Source: Pseudomonadota bacterium | GTDB lineage: Bacteria; Pseudomonadota; Alphaproteobacteria; Sphingomonadales; Sphingomonadaceae | Direction: 5' to 3' | DNA length: 57,438 nucleotides | NCBI GenBank assembly: GCA_021847605.1 | Contig: JAJZQN010000027.1 | Location: 1-57,438 of the forward strand | Notes under the pieces: model-generated | What the model saw: only the letters and a program-made list of their open reading frames with translations | Database searches by the model: none | Told to the model about the DNA's origin: nothing | Made by a program: the position numbers and the translations under genes | Part shown: positions 9,432 through 18,706 of the stretch, one piece after another | How the letters are laid out: every line of letters starts with the position of its first letter | Numbering within the stretch: the first letter of the stretch is position 1

Positions 9432-11699
9432 ATGGACGACAATACACGCCGCGCCGCCCTAGACTATCACCGCTATCCCCAGCCCGGTAAGCTCCGCATA
9501 GAGCCGACCAAGCGCATGGTGAACCAACGCGACCTCGCGCTGGCCTATTCGCCGGGGGTGGCCGCGCCTTGCGTCGAGATCGCTGCCGATCCCGACAAGG
9601 CGATGGATTACACCGCACGCGGCAATCTGGTCGCCGTCATCTCCAACGGAACGGCCGTCCTGGGCCTCGGCGCCATCGGCGCACTCGCATCCAAGCCGGT
9701 GATGGAGGGCAAGGCCGTCCTCTTCAAGAAATTCGCCGACATCGACGTGTTCGATATCGAAGTCGACACGACCGACCCGGACAAGTTCGTCGAAGCCGTC
9801 GCCTTGCTGGAACCGACCTTCGGCGGCATCAATCTGGAAGACATCAAGGCGCCCGAATGTTTCGCGATCGAAGCACGCCTGAAAGAACGGATGAACATTC
9901 CGGTCTTTCATGACGATCAGCATGGCACCGCCATCGTCGTCGCCGCCGCCGTGCGCAACGCGCTGGTGCTTCAGGGCAAGACGCTGGCCGATGCAAAGCT
10001 GGTGACGTCGGGCGCCGGCGCCGCCGCGCTCGCCTGCGTCGACCTGCTCGTATCGATGGGCCTGCCGGTCGAAAACGTCACCATGACCGACAAGGATGGC
10101 GTCATCCATTCGGGTCGCGAAGGCATGTTGCCCAACATGGCGCGCTATGCCCGCAACACCAACGCCCGCACCCTGCCGGACGTTCTGCCGGGCGCGAACC
10201 TGTTCCTCGGCCTGTCGGCGCCGGGCGTGCTGAAACCGGAATGGCTGCCGTTGATGGCTCCCAATCCGCTGATCTTCGCGCTCGCCAATCCCGAACCGGA
10301 AATCCGCCCCGAAGCGGCTCGCGAAGTGCGCCCCGACGCCATCATCGCGACGGGCCGTTCGGACTATCCGAATCAGGTCAACAACGTTCTGTGCTTCCCC
10401 TATATCTTCCGTGGCGCGCTGGATTGCGGCGCGACGCAGATCAACGAAGCGATGAAGGTTGCCGCCGCCGACGCGATTGCCGCCCTCGCCCGCATGCCCG
10501 CGCATGACAGCGTGGCGCAGGCCTATGGCGGTCGAAAGCTGGTCTTCGGCCCCGACTACATCATCCCCACCCCCTTCGACCCGCGCCTGATCGGCGAGAT
10601 CGCGGTCGCGGTGGCGAAGGCCGCGATGGACAGCGGCGTCGCAAAGAAGACGCTGGACCTCGATGAATATAAGCGCAGCCTGACCCGTCAGAACACGCGC
10701 TCGGGCCAGCTCATGCTGCCCGTGTTCGAAGCCGCCCGTGGCAGCCAGTGCCGCATCGCTTACGGGGAAGGTGAGGATGACCGCGTGCTGCGCGCCGTGC
10801 GCGATGCGCTGGACGAAGGGATCGTGCGTCCCACCATCGTCGGCCGTCGCCGTATTCTCGATCAGAAACTGCCCGAACTCGGCCTCAACCTCGATCTCGA
10901 CAAGGATGTCGAACTGATCGATCCTGAAACCGATCACGAAGTGATGGGGGAACTGGTCGAGGCCTATCGCGCCATCGCCGCGCGCAAGGGCGTGCCGTCC
11001 GACGAAATCCTGCGCCACGTCTATCGCCGCCCGACAGTCACCGCCGCCATGCTGCTCAGCACCGGCCGGGTCGATGCCGCGCTGGTGGGCGGACGCTCGG
11101 AATATTGGGGCCAGGTCGAGCATGTTCTGCGCATCATCGAACGCGCGCCCGGCCAAAGCCGGACCTATGCCCTGTCCGGCCTGATCCTCGACGCCGGCGC
11201 CCTGTTCATCACCGACACCCATATGGTGCCGGACCCGACGCCCGAACAGATTGCGGAAATGACGCTGCTCGCCGCAACCGAGATCCAGCATTTCGGCCTC
11301 ACCCCGCGCGTGGCCCTGCTCTCGCACAGCAATTTCGGCGCATCCCATTCGGACAGCGCCCGCAAGATGCGCAAAGCATTCAAGCTGGTGAAGGACGCCG
11401 CGCCCGATCTGCTGGCCGACGGCGAAATGCATGCCGATGCAGCACTCAGCCAGTCGTTGCGCGATCGCCTCGTCCCCGATTCGCGGTTCGAGGGGCCGGC
11501 CAATCTGCTGGTCATGCCCAATCTGGATGCCGCCAACATCACGCTGACGGCGCTGTCCGCTTCGTCCAGCTCACCCACGGTCGGCCCAATGCTCATGGGT
11601 CTGAAACAGACTATCCATGTGCTGACCCCCGGTGTGACGTCACGCGGTATCCTCAACCTGACGGCCATTGCGGCAGCAGAAGTGGCACGGGAAGGCTGA
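9432..11699 (+). CDS. maeB: NADP-dependent malic enzyme with phosphotransacetylase-like domain
   Basis: Oxidatively decarboxylates malate to pyruvate with reduction of NADP. The 755 residues show the two-part MaeB architecture. The malic enzyme domain covers about 1-420, with [13 protein letters not shown], the acidic metal site [12 protein letters not shown] and [12 protein letters not shown], and the nucleotide-binding stretch [17 protein letters not shown]-terminal phosphate acetyl/butyryl-transferase-like domain covers about 430-755 ([20 protein letters not shown], and [16 protein letters not shown]). In related enzymes the second domain is regulatory, responding to acetyl-CoA, rather than catalytic. 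The short 10-bp gap after lysR suggests co-transcription or a promoter inside lysR. Together with glcB it could feed acetyl units through malate to pyruvate and NADPH. Confidence 0.97.
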   Translation: MDDNTRRAALDYHRYPQPGKLRIEPTKRMVNQRDLALAYSPGVAAPCVEIAADPDKAMDYTARGNLVAVISNGTAVLGLGAIGALASKPVMEGKAVLFKKFADIDVFDIEVDTTDPDKFVEAVALLEPTFGGINLEDIKAPECFAIEARLKERMNIPVFHDDQHGTAIVVAAAVRNALVLQGKTLADAKLVTSGAGAAALACVDLLVSMGLPVENVTMTDKDGVIHSGREGMLPNMARYARNTNARTLPDVLPGANLFLGLSAPGVLKPEWLPLMAPNPLIFALANPEPEIRPEAAREVRPDAIIATGRSDYPNQVNNVLCFPYIFRGALDCGATQINEAMKVAAADAIAALARMPAHDSVAQAYGGRKLVFGPDYIIPTPFDPRLIGEIAVAVAKAAMDSGVAKKTLDLDEYKRSLTRQNTRSGQLMLPVFEAARGSQCRIAYGEGEDDRVLRAVRDALDEGIVRPTIVGRRRILDQKLPELGLNLDLDKDVELIDPETDHEVMGELVEAYRAIAARKGVPSDEILRHVYRRPTVTAAMLLSTGRVDAALVGGRSEYWGQVEHVLRIIERAPGQSRTYALSGLILDAGALFITDTHMVPDPTPEQIAEMTLLAATEIQHFGLTPRVALLSHSNFGASHSDSARKMRKAFKLVKDAAPDLLADGEMHADAALSQSLRDRLVPDSRFEGPANLLVMPNLDAANITLTALSASSSSPTVGPMLMGLKQTIHVLTPGVTSRGILNLTAIAAAEVAREG

Positions 11700-11750
11700 A
11701 CTTAACCTTTTCGGCCTATTCCCGCCGCAAAGGCAGGCAAAAGGACGGAC

Positions 11751-12461
11751 ATGGCAGGTTTTTTCAAGGTGACGGGACCGCGCGTGGTGCTAGCCATCGC
11801 CCTTATGGGCGGGGTCGCGCTGCTGGCCGTCACCCTGAAGCCGCGCCATAGCCTCCTGTCCGCTGAAGCCCCTCCGGCTCAGCTGCGCCCGGTCGACAAT
11901 GCTGCCGCACCCGCCGCCAATGCGGCAACCACTCCGCCGCCGGAGGTAAAACCGGCCGAGCGTCGCAGCGATCAACCCATGAAGATTGATCCTGCCGCCC
12001 TACGGGTGAAGCGGGTGTTGAAAATCGACGGCCCCTTCCGTCATGGCGATTATGCCTGGGATGAAAAGGGCGCGCCTGCCACCGGCCCGGTCATCATCAC
12101 CGTGGACTTGCGCGCTCAGACCCTGTCCGTCTTTCGCGACGGCTATGAAATCGGCGCCGCCGTCATCCTTTACGGCGCGACCGACAAACCCAGCCCTCTC
12201 GGCGCCTTCCCCATTACTCAGAAAGACGCCGATCACGTCTCCAATCTCTACGATGCGCCCATGCCCTATGCCCAGCGCCTGACCAGCGACGGCGTGTTCA
12301 TCCACGGCAGCGACGTCCAATATGGCCGCGGCACCCATGGCTGCATCGGTGTCCCGGTCGCCTTTGCCCAGAAACTTTTCGGCGTAACAAAGCTGGGCGA
12401 TATGGTGGTCATCACCGACGGCAAGATGCTCGACGTCAGCAAAGCCACGGTAGAAGGCTGA
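11751..12461 (+). CDS. L,D-transpeptidase (YkuD) family protein
   Basis: A 236-residue envelope protein with an N-terminal hydrophobic segment (about residues 10-30, VVLAIALMGGVALLAV) acting as anchor or signal. A Pro/Ala-rich linker follows (about 38-75), then a YkuD domain (about 110-225). The catalytic signature HGSDVQYGRGTHGCIGVP is intact, with His185 and Cys198 as the expected catalytic pair. Such enzymes form 3-3 peptidoglycan cross-links or attach proteins to peptidoglycan. Start ATG at 11751 is preceded by AAAGGACGG. A hairpin terminator follows the stop. Whether it is a cross-linking, tethering or scavenging enzyme cannot be decided. Confidence 0.9.
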   Translation: MAGFFKVTGPRVVLAIALMGGVALLAVTLKPRHSLLSAEAPPAQLRPVDNAAAPAANAATTPPPEVKPAERRSDQPMKIDPAALRVKRVLKIDGPFRHGDYAWDEKGAPATGPVIITVDLRAQTLSVFRDGYEIGAAVILYGATDKPSPLGAFPITQKDADHVSNLYDAPMPYAQRLTSDGVFIHGSDVQYGRGTHGCIGVPVAFAQKLFGVTKLGDMVVITDGKMLDVSKATVEG

Positions 12462-12475
12462 ACAGGGCGCGTCAT

Positions 12476-12495
12476 TTGTCCGCAAAAACGGACAA
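12476..12495 (+). terminator. Hairpin terminator after the L,D-transpeptidase gene
   Basis: TTGTCCG (12476-12482) pairs with CGGACAA (12489-12495) around a CAAAAA loop and is followed by TTTC. It begins 14 bp after the stop codon. The T-run is short, so it may be a weak intrinsic terminator. Confidence 0.5.
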
Positions 12496-12577
12496 TTTCA
12501 TCAAATCGTCACAGCATCGATCAAAGCTAGCACAACATTAACCATTGTTTTCTAGTCACTTCCCGTTGCGGCAGGGG

Positions 12578-14443
12578 ATGTGGGTAACGATGCGGTTAAA
12601 GTTGCGGGCGCGGGGTGGCAAATCGGGGCTGGATTTGCTGACGCCCTTTTTCTTCCTGATGTTCTTCGCCATCGCCCTATGCGTGATCGCCGTTGCCTTG
12701 CTGGCCGCGCGCACCAACAGCAACAGCCGCGATCAGGCCTTGGCCGTAGTCAAAGGCGCGCTTGATCGCGAAGTGCGACAGATGGCCGACGGCATGGTCA
12801 GCACCGCGCGTTGGGATGATGCGGTGTCCCATATCTATGGCGGCCTTGACCGCGAGTGGGCCGTCACCAACCTCACCTATCCTCGCGACAGCTTCCTGCT
12901 CGACGAACGCGGTCATACCCTGTGGGCGACTTCCAACATGGGCAAACCACTGGACCGAAAACTGGACCAGATGATGCCGGCTGCCCTGCCCATCCTGCTG
13001 GCCCGCCTGCCTAAAACGCAGAAGGATGCAGAGGCGCGCAAAACCGGTGACGTCATGCTGACCCGCTATCAGGGCAAGCCCGCGATCGTCGCCGCCATGG
13101 CGCTCGCTCCGATGCATCGACCCTATGTCATTCCCGGCGACGACATGCGCTATATCGCGTTCGTTCAGCCGATCGACCAGCGCCTGCTCGCCAACTGGCA
13201 GCAATCCTTTCAGATCCGCGATATACGCTGGGATGCCGCGCCGACGACGATCGACGCCGACATGCTGATGCTGACCGGCGTCGATGGCGAAAAACTCGGC
13301 GCCCTACGCTGGCGGACGCCCGGAATGGGGCATCAGGCATTGATCGGCATTTTGCCGACGCTCAGCATCATGGCGATCGGCTTTCTGGGTGCATCGGCGT
13401 GGATGCTTGTCATCATCGGTCGCTCGCGCCGCAGGATCAGCGCCAGTCTGGATGAAACCAGCAGCGCCCTCACCACCGCATTGGAAAATGAGGAACAGGC
13501 GCGGCAAGCACGTGCAGCGGCCGAAAGCGCCCGGCAACAGGCCGACATGCTCTCAGCACGTGAAAATGACGAGCGCACGCGACATGCCGGGGAACTGCGC
13601 GAAGCCAATGGCCGCCTCGCCGCCAGTCTGGAAGAAACGCTGGCCGGCATGGTCGCGGAAACCCTTGCCTCTGCCGCCGCGCTTGAAAAAAGCGCCGAAG
13701 CGACATTGGCGATGGTCGATCACCAGTTGAAACATGCCGCCTCCGTCCGCGACCGCTCCCATGATGCCAGCAGCGCAGCCGCAGACATCAACGACATTTT
13801 GCGCGGCCTTTCCACCTCTCTCGACATATTGGGCAAAGCCTCCCGCTCGACCGAGGAAACCGCGCACAAGACGCATGAACGTGCTGTCCATGCCCGCGAA
13901 GTGAACAGCAACCTTTTAGCCAATGTCGATCTGGTCGGCCGCGCGGCGGACCTGATCGCCAGTATCGCCGCGCAGACCAATCTCCTCGCCCTCAACGCCT
14001 CGATTGAGGCTGCGCGTTCGGGCGAAGCGGGCAAGGGCTTTGCCGTCGTTGCCGATGAAGTGAAGGAACTGGCGCGCCGGTCCCACGACATCACCCGCGA
14101 AATTCAGGATCGCGTCGCCGGCATCTCGTCCGCCGCCACCGAAACGGTGGAAACGGTGGAGGCCGTGTCGCTGCTCGTATCCGATCTGCGTGACAGCACG
14201 GTCGAAACCGCCGCCACCGTCGAACAACAGCAATCCGCCGTCCATCTGATCGAACAGGGATCGCATATGGTGGTGAAAAATGCCCGCATCGCCGACGAAG
14301 CGATCGGCGCCATTCATGTGTCGCTGGACGATCTTGGCCGTCTCGCCTCCGAAACCCGCCAGATCGGCGAAAATGTCCGCAGCCGCGCCGAACAGCTGGA
14401 CAAGGGCTTCTCCCAACTGGTCGCACAGTTGAGGACTGCCTGA
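12578..14443 (+). CDS. Methyl-accepting chemotaxis protein with CHASE4-like sensor
   Basis: Membrane chemoreceptor of about 621 residues. TM1 is near residues 20-45 ([20 protein letters not shown]). A periplasmic CHASE4-like domain carries the signature [13 protein letters not shown] about 40 residues after TM1. TM2 is near 265-285. A long Ala/Glu-rich helical region leads to the MCP signalling tip [20 protein letters not shown] followed by [17 protein letters not shown]. No clear HAMP domain is visible; the Arg/Ala-rich coiled coil follows TM2 directly. Starts at 12578 and 12590 (MRLKLRAR) are both plausible; the TTG at 12545 is less likely. No che genes are nearby, so it is an orphan receptor. 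The ligand is unknown. Confidence 0.88.
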   Translation: MWVTMRLKLRARGGKSGLDLLTPFFFLMFFAIALCVIAVALLAARTNSNSRDQALAVVKGALDREVRQMADGMVSTARWDDAVSHIYGGLDREWAVTNLTYPRDSFLLDERGHTLWATSNMGKPLDRKLDQMMPAALPILLARLPKTQKDAEARKTGDVMLTRYQGKPAIVAAMALAPMHRPYVIPGDDMRYIAFVQPIDQRLLANWQQSFQIRDIRWDAAPTTIDADMLMLTGVDGEKLGALRWRTPGMGHQALIGILPTLSIMAIGFLGASAWMLVIIGRSRRRISASLDETSSALTTALENEEQARQARAAAESARQQADMLSARENDERTRHAGELREANGRLAASLEETLAGMVAETLASAAALEKSAEATLAMVDHQLKHAASVRDRSHDASSAAADINDILRGLSTSLDILGKASRSTEETAHKTHERAVHAREVNSNLLANVDLVGRAADLIASIAAQTNLLALNASIEAARSGEAGKGFAVVADEVKELARRSHDITREIQDRVAGISSAATETVETVEAVSLLVSDLRDSTVETAATVEQQQSAVHLIEQGSHMVVKNARIADEAIGAIHVSLDDLGRLASETRQIGENVRSRAEQLDKGFSQLVAQLRTA

Positions 14444-14519
14444 CGCAGCGATTGGCTGAGAGTATCATCGCACAGACAGCCTATGAATAGCATGGGTGGA
14501 TTTAAGACGCTTAAACTAC

Positions 14520-14608
14520 GTCATGCTGAACTTGTTTCAGCATCCATCCAGCGGCCCAATCCATTGCTCAATTTGGATAAATGGATCCTGAAACAAGTTC
14601 AGGATGAC
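14520..14608. repeat. Long imperfect inverted repeat (dispersed intergenic type)
   Basis: The 27-nt arm at 14520-14546 (starting GTCATGCTGAACTTG) matches the reverse complement of 14582-14608 at 25 of 27 positions, with a 35-nt loop. This pattern, CTGAACTTGTTTCAG at both ends, is a common REP/BIME-like element in sphingomonad genomes. It sits between the chemoreceptor and a convergent LysR gene and may end transcription from both. Confidence 0.75.
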
Positions 14609-14678
14609 ATCCCTCCCAAGGGCCACAAATGTTCGATAACAGCCACTCTCCACCACCGTCCCCCCATATCCCGCGCCT

Positions 14679-15575
14679 TCACCCCGGCATCACCAGCGCC
14701 TCATCCAGAAAGTCCAGAAACGCCCTGATCCGGGCCGCGGCCCGGTCTTCCGCCGCATAGAGCGCGTGAATATCTTCGCCATGCCCCGGATTATAGTCCG
14801 GCAATATTTCGACCAGCCGCCCCTCGGCCAGGTCGCGGGCGACATGAAAATGGCCATGCCGTGCAATTCCGCCGCCCGCCAGCGCCATGCGCCGCACCAC
14901 CTCGCCGGAATTGCCGAAGAAACTGCCCTGCACCGGGCGCTGCACCACGCGCTTGCCGACACGGAACGGCCATCCATCCACCGATCGGCGAAAACTGAAG
15001 CGCAGACAATCATGCTGGTCCAGATCATCGGGCGTCTTCGGCGTTCCGCGCCGCGCCAGATAGTCCGGGCTGGCGACCAGCACCATGCGGCTATGCCCCA
15101 GTTTCTTGGCCCGCAGCCTCGTATCGCGCAGCGGACCGATACGGATGGCGATGTCCGCCCGATCGTCGACCAGATCGACGATCTCGTCCAACAGCGTCAG
15201 GTCGACCGTGACCTCTGGGTACTCTTCCCGGAAACGCGGCAATATCGGGATCAGGCATTCCATCCCGAATGAAGGCGACGCATTGATGCGCAACAATCCG
15301 CGCGGCGCCCCGCGCTCCCCGGCCAGTCCCGCTTCGACCGCCAGCATGTCGCCGATCAGCACGACCATCCGGTCGCGATAATCAACGCCTTCGCGGGTCA
15401 GCGCCAGCGCGCGTGTCGCCCGCCGCAACAGCGTCACGCCCAGCCTTTGCTCCAGCCGCGCGATCGACCGGCTGACGGCTGATGGGGTCAGCCGCAACGA
15501 CTTGGCCGCCGCCGCGAAACTGCCCTCGCTGGCAACCGTCAGAAAAGTCTCAATGTCGCCAAAGCGATTATCCAT
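14679..15575 (-). CDS. LysR family transcriptional regulator
   Basis: A 298-residue LTTR. The HTH is at about residues 16-62 (GSFAAAAKSLRLTPSAVSRS, then RLEQRLGVTLLRRATRALAL). The effector domain starts near PRGLLRINASPSFGME. It belongs to the large group of regulators that sit next to and divergent from short-chain dehydrogenases or other oxidoreductases, as here, where the SDR gene starts about 100 bp away on the other strand. A perfect 15-bp palindrome lies 9 bp upstream of its start codon. The likely role is control of the SDR gene and of itself; the effector is unknown. Confidence 0.92.
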   Translation of the reverse strand: MDNRFGDIETFLTVASEGSFAAAAKSLRLTPSAVSRSIARLEQRLGVTLLRRATRALALTREGVDYRDRMVVLIGDMLAVEAGLAGERGAPRGLLRINASPSFGMECLIPILPRFREEYPEVTVDLTLLDEIVDLVDDRADIAIRIGPLRDTRLRAKKLGHSRMVLVASPDYLARRGTPKTPDDLDQHDCLRFSFRRSVDGWPFRVGKRVVQRPVQGSFFGNSGEVVRRMALAGGGIARHGHFHVARDLAEGRLVEILPDYNPGHGEDIHALYAAEDRAAARIRAFLDFLDEALVMPG

Positions 15576-15584
15576 GATTTTGAT

Positions 15585-15599
15585 TCACTTCTGAAGTGA
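15585..15599. promoter_or_regulatory. Palindromic operator between lysR and SDR genes
   Basis: TCACTTC-T-GAAGTGA is a perfect 7+1+7 palindrome in the divergent intergenic region, 9 bp from the lysR start codon. Its position and symmetry suit an LTTR recognition site that represses lysR and acts on the SDR promoter. AT-rich sequence at 15621-15640 may hold the SDR promoter. Confidence 0.55.
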
Positions 15600-15676
15600 T
15601 AGGATGCGTTCTAATCACCAATGATAAAAACATTATCTCCTGTCCACTTCTCTGTTTCCTTCAAAAGGCTGAACCC

Positions 15677-16456
15677 ATGGATCTCAAACTCTCCGGCAAG
15701 ACCGCCATCGTCACTGGATCGACCGCCGGCATCGGCCTCGCTATCGCCAAAAGGCTGGCGCAGGAGGGCGTTGCCGTCACCATCACCGGCCGTTCACAGG
15801 CCAAGCTGGATGCCGCAGCCGCCGACATCGGCCTGCCCGTCAACGCCGTCCTCGCCGATCCCGCCACGGCGGAAGGCGCCGCCGCCCTCATCGATGCCGT
15901 CCCCGACACCGACATCCTCGTCAACAATCTCGGCATCTATGAAGCCAAGGACTTCGCCGACATCAGCGACGCCGACTGGCATCACCTGTTCGAAGTCAAT
16001 GTCGTCAGCGGCGCGCGCCTTTCCCGTCATTATTTCCCCCGCATGCTGGAGAAAAACTGGGGGCGCGTCCTTTTCATCGCCAGCGAAAGCGGCCTGCTTC
16101 CGCCCGCCGAGATGATCCATTATGGCATGACGAAATCGGCCCAACTCGCCATTTCCCGCGGCCTTGCCGAACATACGCGCGGCACCGGCGTCACCGTCAA
16201 TTCGGTGCTGCCCGGCCCGACCCGTTCGGAAGGGATTGTGGATTTCATCCGCTCGGTCGTGGAAAATAAGGATGCGTCGGAAGCCGAACGCGAGGCGGAA
16301 TTCTTCACCAAACTCCGTCCGCTCTCGCTCATCAAGCGCCTGATCGAAGCAGACGAAATCGGCGCGATGGTCGCCTATCTCGCCAGCCCCCTTGCCGCCG
16401 CCACCAACGGCGCCGCGATCCGGGCCGAAGGCGGCATGGTTCCCACCATCGCCTGA
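15677..16456 (+). CDS. SDR family oxidoreductase
   Basis: A classical short-chain dehydrogenase of about 259 residues. The Rossmann motif TGSTAGIGLAIAKRL is at residues 14-28, and the cofactor-stabilising LVNNLGIY replaces the usual NNAG by NNLG. The catalytic Ser lies in FIASESGLL, and Tyr and Lys in HYGMTKSAQLA (YxxxK). Start ATG at 15677 (MDLKLSGKTAIVTG) fits the family; the open frame extends further upstream, but that part is not protein-like. The substrate is unknown. Divergence from a LysR gene suggests substrate-induced expression. Confidence 0.92.
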   Translation: MDLKLSGKTAIVTGSTAGIGLAIAKRLAQEGVAVTITGRSQAKLDAAAADIGLPVNAVLADPATAEGAAALIDAVPDTDILVNNLGIYEAKDFADISDADWHHLFEVNVVSGARLSRHYFPRMLEKNWGRVLFIASESGLLPPAEMIHYGMTKSAQLAISRGLAEHTRGTGVTVNSVLPGPTRSEGIVDFIRSVVENKDASEAEREAEFFTKLRPLSLIKRLIEADEIGAMVAYLASPLAAATNGAAIRAEGGMVPTIA

Positions 16457-16523
16457 TCTTTACCGATCCTGCTTACGGAAACTGGCCCTGTCGCTCGTCT
16501 CATCCCGCACCTAAAGGAATGAG

Positions 16524-17237
16524 ATGAGCGACACGGACAGCCTGACCCGGATGGAAGATGTTTTGGCGCAGGACGGCTATGCCCGGCTGCCCGGCGACGC
16601 CCTGTTCGACGTGCTGGCCATTGCGCCCCACGACTGGTCGACCTTCGCCAATAGCTGGAACGACCTTGGCCCCGACCTATTCATGGCCGACGGCGGCCGT
16701 TATCGCCGCCGCCGTCACGCCGCCTTTGCATTGGAGCGGGGCCGCTTCAGCCGCAAGCCGCACCAGCCCCATTATCAAAGTCGCGACTATAATCCGCTGA
16801 ACGGCGATGTGCAGCGCTGGTTCGATCCGGTCGAAGACGCTACCGTCGCGAACGCGGCATGCCGCGCCATCTTCGCCTTTTGCGCTGACAGCTTCGATCC
16901 CGGCCATGCTCACAACTGGCATGTCGAAATGCATCAGTTCCGCATTGAGGCAAAGCCTGACAGCGCCGGACGCCCTACGCCGGAGGGAATGCACCGCGAT
17001 GGCGTAGACCATGTGATGGTCATGTTGATCGAACGCCGCAACGTCCGCGAAGGCGTCACCCGCATCGGTGCGCCAGACGGCACGGCACTGGGCGAATTCA
17101 CCCTTACCCACCCCGGCGACGCCATGCTGATCGACGATCACCGCATCCTGCACGGGGTCACGGAAATCCACCCCGTCGATCCCGCACAGCCGGCCTGGCG
17201 CGACGCGCTGGTGCTGACCTTCACCAGCACCAGCTAA
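16524..17237 (+). CDS. 2OG-Fe(II) dioxygenase of the PF10014 type
   Basis: A 237-residue soluble protein resembling the 2OG-Fe dioxygenase family that includes bacterial amino-acid hydroxylases such as isoleucine dioxygenase. The iron triad can be read as His157 and Asp159 in EGMHRDGVDHVMVMLI and His210 in ILHGVTEIHP. The family-typical FTLTHPGDAMLIDDHR precedes the distal His. The start ATG at 16524 has AAAGGA 6 nt upstream. Convergent with gor. The substrate, a free amino acid or other small molecule, is not predictable here. Confidence 0.83.
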   Translation: MSDTDSLTRMEDVLAQDGYARLPGDALFDVLAIAPHDWSTFANSWNDLGPDLFMADGGRYRRRRHAAFALERGRFSRKPHQPHYQSRDYNPLNGDVQRWFDPVEDATVANAACRAIFAFCADSFDPGHAHNWHVEMHQFRIEAKPDSAGRPTPEGMHRDGVDHVMVMLIERRNVREGVTRIGAPDGTALGEFTLTHPGDAMLIDDHRILHGVTEIHPVDPAQPAWRDALVLTFTSTS

Positions 17238-17251
17238 TTCCCGCCACCGCC

Positions 17252-18598
17252 TTATTTCAGCAGCACCAGTTCCTCGGCCATGCTGGGGTGCAGCGCCACC
17301 GTATCGTCGAAATCCTGCTTGGTCAGGCCCGCCTTCACCGCGATCGCCGCCGCCTGAAGGATTTCGGGCGCATCCGGGCCAATCATGTGCAGCCCCACCA
17401 CGCGATTGGTCGTCGCATCGACCACCATCTTGTACAGCGCCCGCTCTTCACGCCCGGCCAGCACATTCTTCATCGGTCGGAAATCAGAGGTATAGACTTT
17501 CACCGTGCCGTACTTGTTCTTCGCCTGCGCTTCGGTCAGGCCCACACCCGCCAATGGCGGATGGCTGAATACGGCCGATGGAACACAGGCATAGTCCACC
17601 GTTCGCGGGTTATCGCCGAACACCGTATCGGCAAAGGCATGGCCTTCGCGAATGGCGACGGGCGTCAGTTGCAGTCGGTCGGTGACGTCCCCGACCGCAT
17701 AGATGCTCTCGCAACTGGTGCGATTATACTCGTCGACCTTGATCGCGCCCTTCTCATCCAGTTCGACGCCGGCCGTCTCCAGCCCCAGCCCATTCGTCAG
17801 AGGCGCACGGCCCGTCGCGAAAAGCACGATGTCGGCCGCTACCGGATCACCGTCCTTGAAGCGGACGCACAGCGTTCCGTCCTCATTCTTCTCGATCCTC
17901 TCCATCTTCGCATTGAAGCGGAAGTTGATCCCCTTCGTCATCGAAATCTGAAGCAGGCGATCACGTATCTGTTCGTCATAGCCGCGCAGCAAGGTGCTAC
18001 CACGATTGACCATCGTCACATGGCTGCCGAACTGATGGAAAATACCGGCAAATTCGTTGGCGATATAACCGCCACCGACAATGACGATACGCTTTGGGCA
18101 TTCATCGAGGTGGAACACCTCATTCGATGTTATCCCATACTCGGCGCCTTCCACTTCGGGGATCAGCGGCCATGCGCCGGTTGCGACCAGGATGACCTTA
18201 GCAGTCACTTCACGCCCACTGGCCAGCTTGACCGAATGTGGCCCAGTAATGGTCGCCCGCTCCGAAATCAGCTCGACCTTATGGCTGTTGAGGGTATTTT
18301 TGTAGAGGCCTTCCAGCCGGTCTACGTCGGCCAGCACATTGTCGCGCAGCGTCGTCCATTCAAATCCGCAATCCGGCACGTTCCAGCCGAACCGGCGCGC
18401 ATCCTTCAGATCCTCGGCAAAATGCGCGCCATAGATAAGCAGTTTCTTGGGAACGCAGCCGCGAATGACGCAGGTGCCACCGACCCGATATTCCTCGGCC
18501 ACCGCAACCTTCGCCCCATGGGCCGCCGCCACGCGCGATGCTCGCACACCGCCCGATCCTGCACCGATGACGAAAAGGTCGAAATCATAATCGCTCAT
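17252..18598 (-). CDS. gor: Glutathione-disulfide reductase
   Basis: FAD/NADPH flavoenzyme that reduces GSSG in the cytoplasm. About 448 residues from the ATG at 18598 (MSDYDFDLFVIGAGSGG); an upstream in-frame extension to 18619 lacks family support. The redox pair is Cys43 and Cys48 in GGTCVIRGCVPKK. The NADPH domain carries VIVGGGYIANEFAGIF, the central FAD contact is ESIYAVGDVTDRLQLTPVA, and the C-terminal catalytic His437-Glu442 segment is LHPSMAEELV. GR is favoured over dihydrolipoamide or mercuric reductase by the VIRGC spacing and overall length. It follows pgi after a strong terminator, so it needs its own promoter at about 18600-18660. Confidence 0.95.
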   Translation of the reverse strand: MSDYDFDLFVIGAGSGGVRASRVAAAHGAKVAVAEEYRVGGTCVIRGCVPKKLLIYGAHFAEDLKDARRFGWNVPDCGFEWTTLRDNVLADVDRLEGLYKNTLNSHKVELISERATITGPHSVKLASGREVTAKVILVATGAWPLIPEVEGAEYGITSNEVFHLDECPKRIVIVGGGYIANEFAGIFHQFGSHVTMVNRGSTLLRGYDEQIRDRLLQISMTKGINFRFNAKMERIEKNEDGTLCVRFKDGDPVAADIVLFATGRAPLTNGLGLETAGVELDEKGAIKVDEYNRTSCESIYAVGDVTDRLQLTPVAIREGHAFADTVFGDNPRTVDYACVPSAVFSHPPLAGVGLTEAQAKNKYGTVKVYTSDFRPMKNVLAGREERALYKMVVDATTNRVVGLHMIGPDAPEILQAAAIAVKAGLTKQDFDDTVALHPSMAEELVLLK

Positions 18599-18663
18599 GC
18601 CAGTCTCCGCTCGGCGCATCCTTGTGGCCGCGGATATGGCGGGTGAAGTCCCCGGTTACAATC

Positions 18664-18702
18664 ATTTTGGCCCCTCCTTTCCAAAGAAGGAGGGGCCAAA
18701 AT
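18664..18702 (-). terminator. Strong intrinsic terminator after pgi
   Basis: A perfect 16-bp inverted repeat, ATTTTGGCCCCTCCTT (18664-18679) with its complement at 18687-18702, encloses a 7-nt loop. On the minus strand it begins 4 bp after the pgi stop and the stem ends in an AT-rich tract, as expected for Rho-independent termination. Confidence 0.85.
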
Positions 18703-18706
18703 CACT

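Noticed and set aside
12545..12577. Upstream TTG start for the chemoreceptor
   Set aside because: ATG starts at 12578 and 12590 give a better N-terminus just before the first membrane helix.
14483..14728. 81-codon plus-strand frame (MNSMGGFKTLKLRHAELVSA)
   Set aside because: It is a translation of the dispersed inverted repeat at 14520-14608; such repeat-derived peptides are annotation artefacts.
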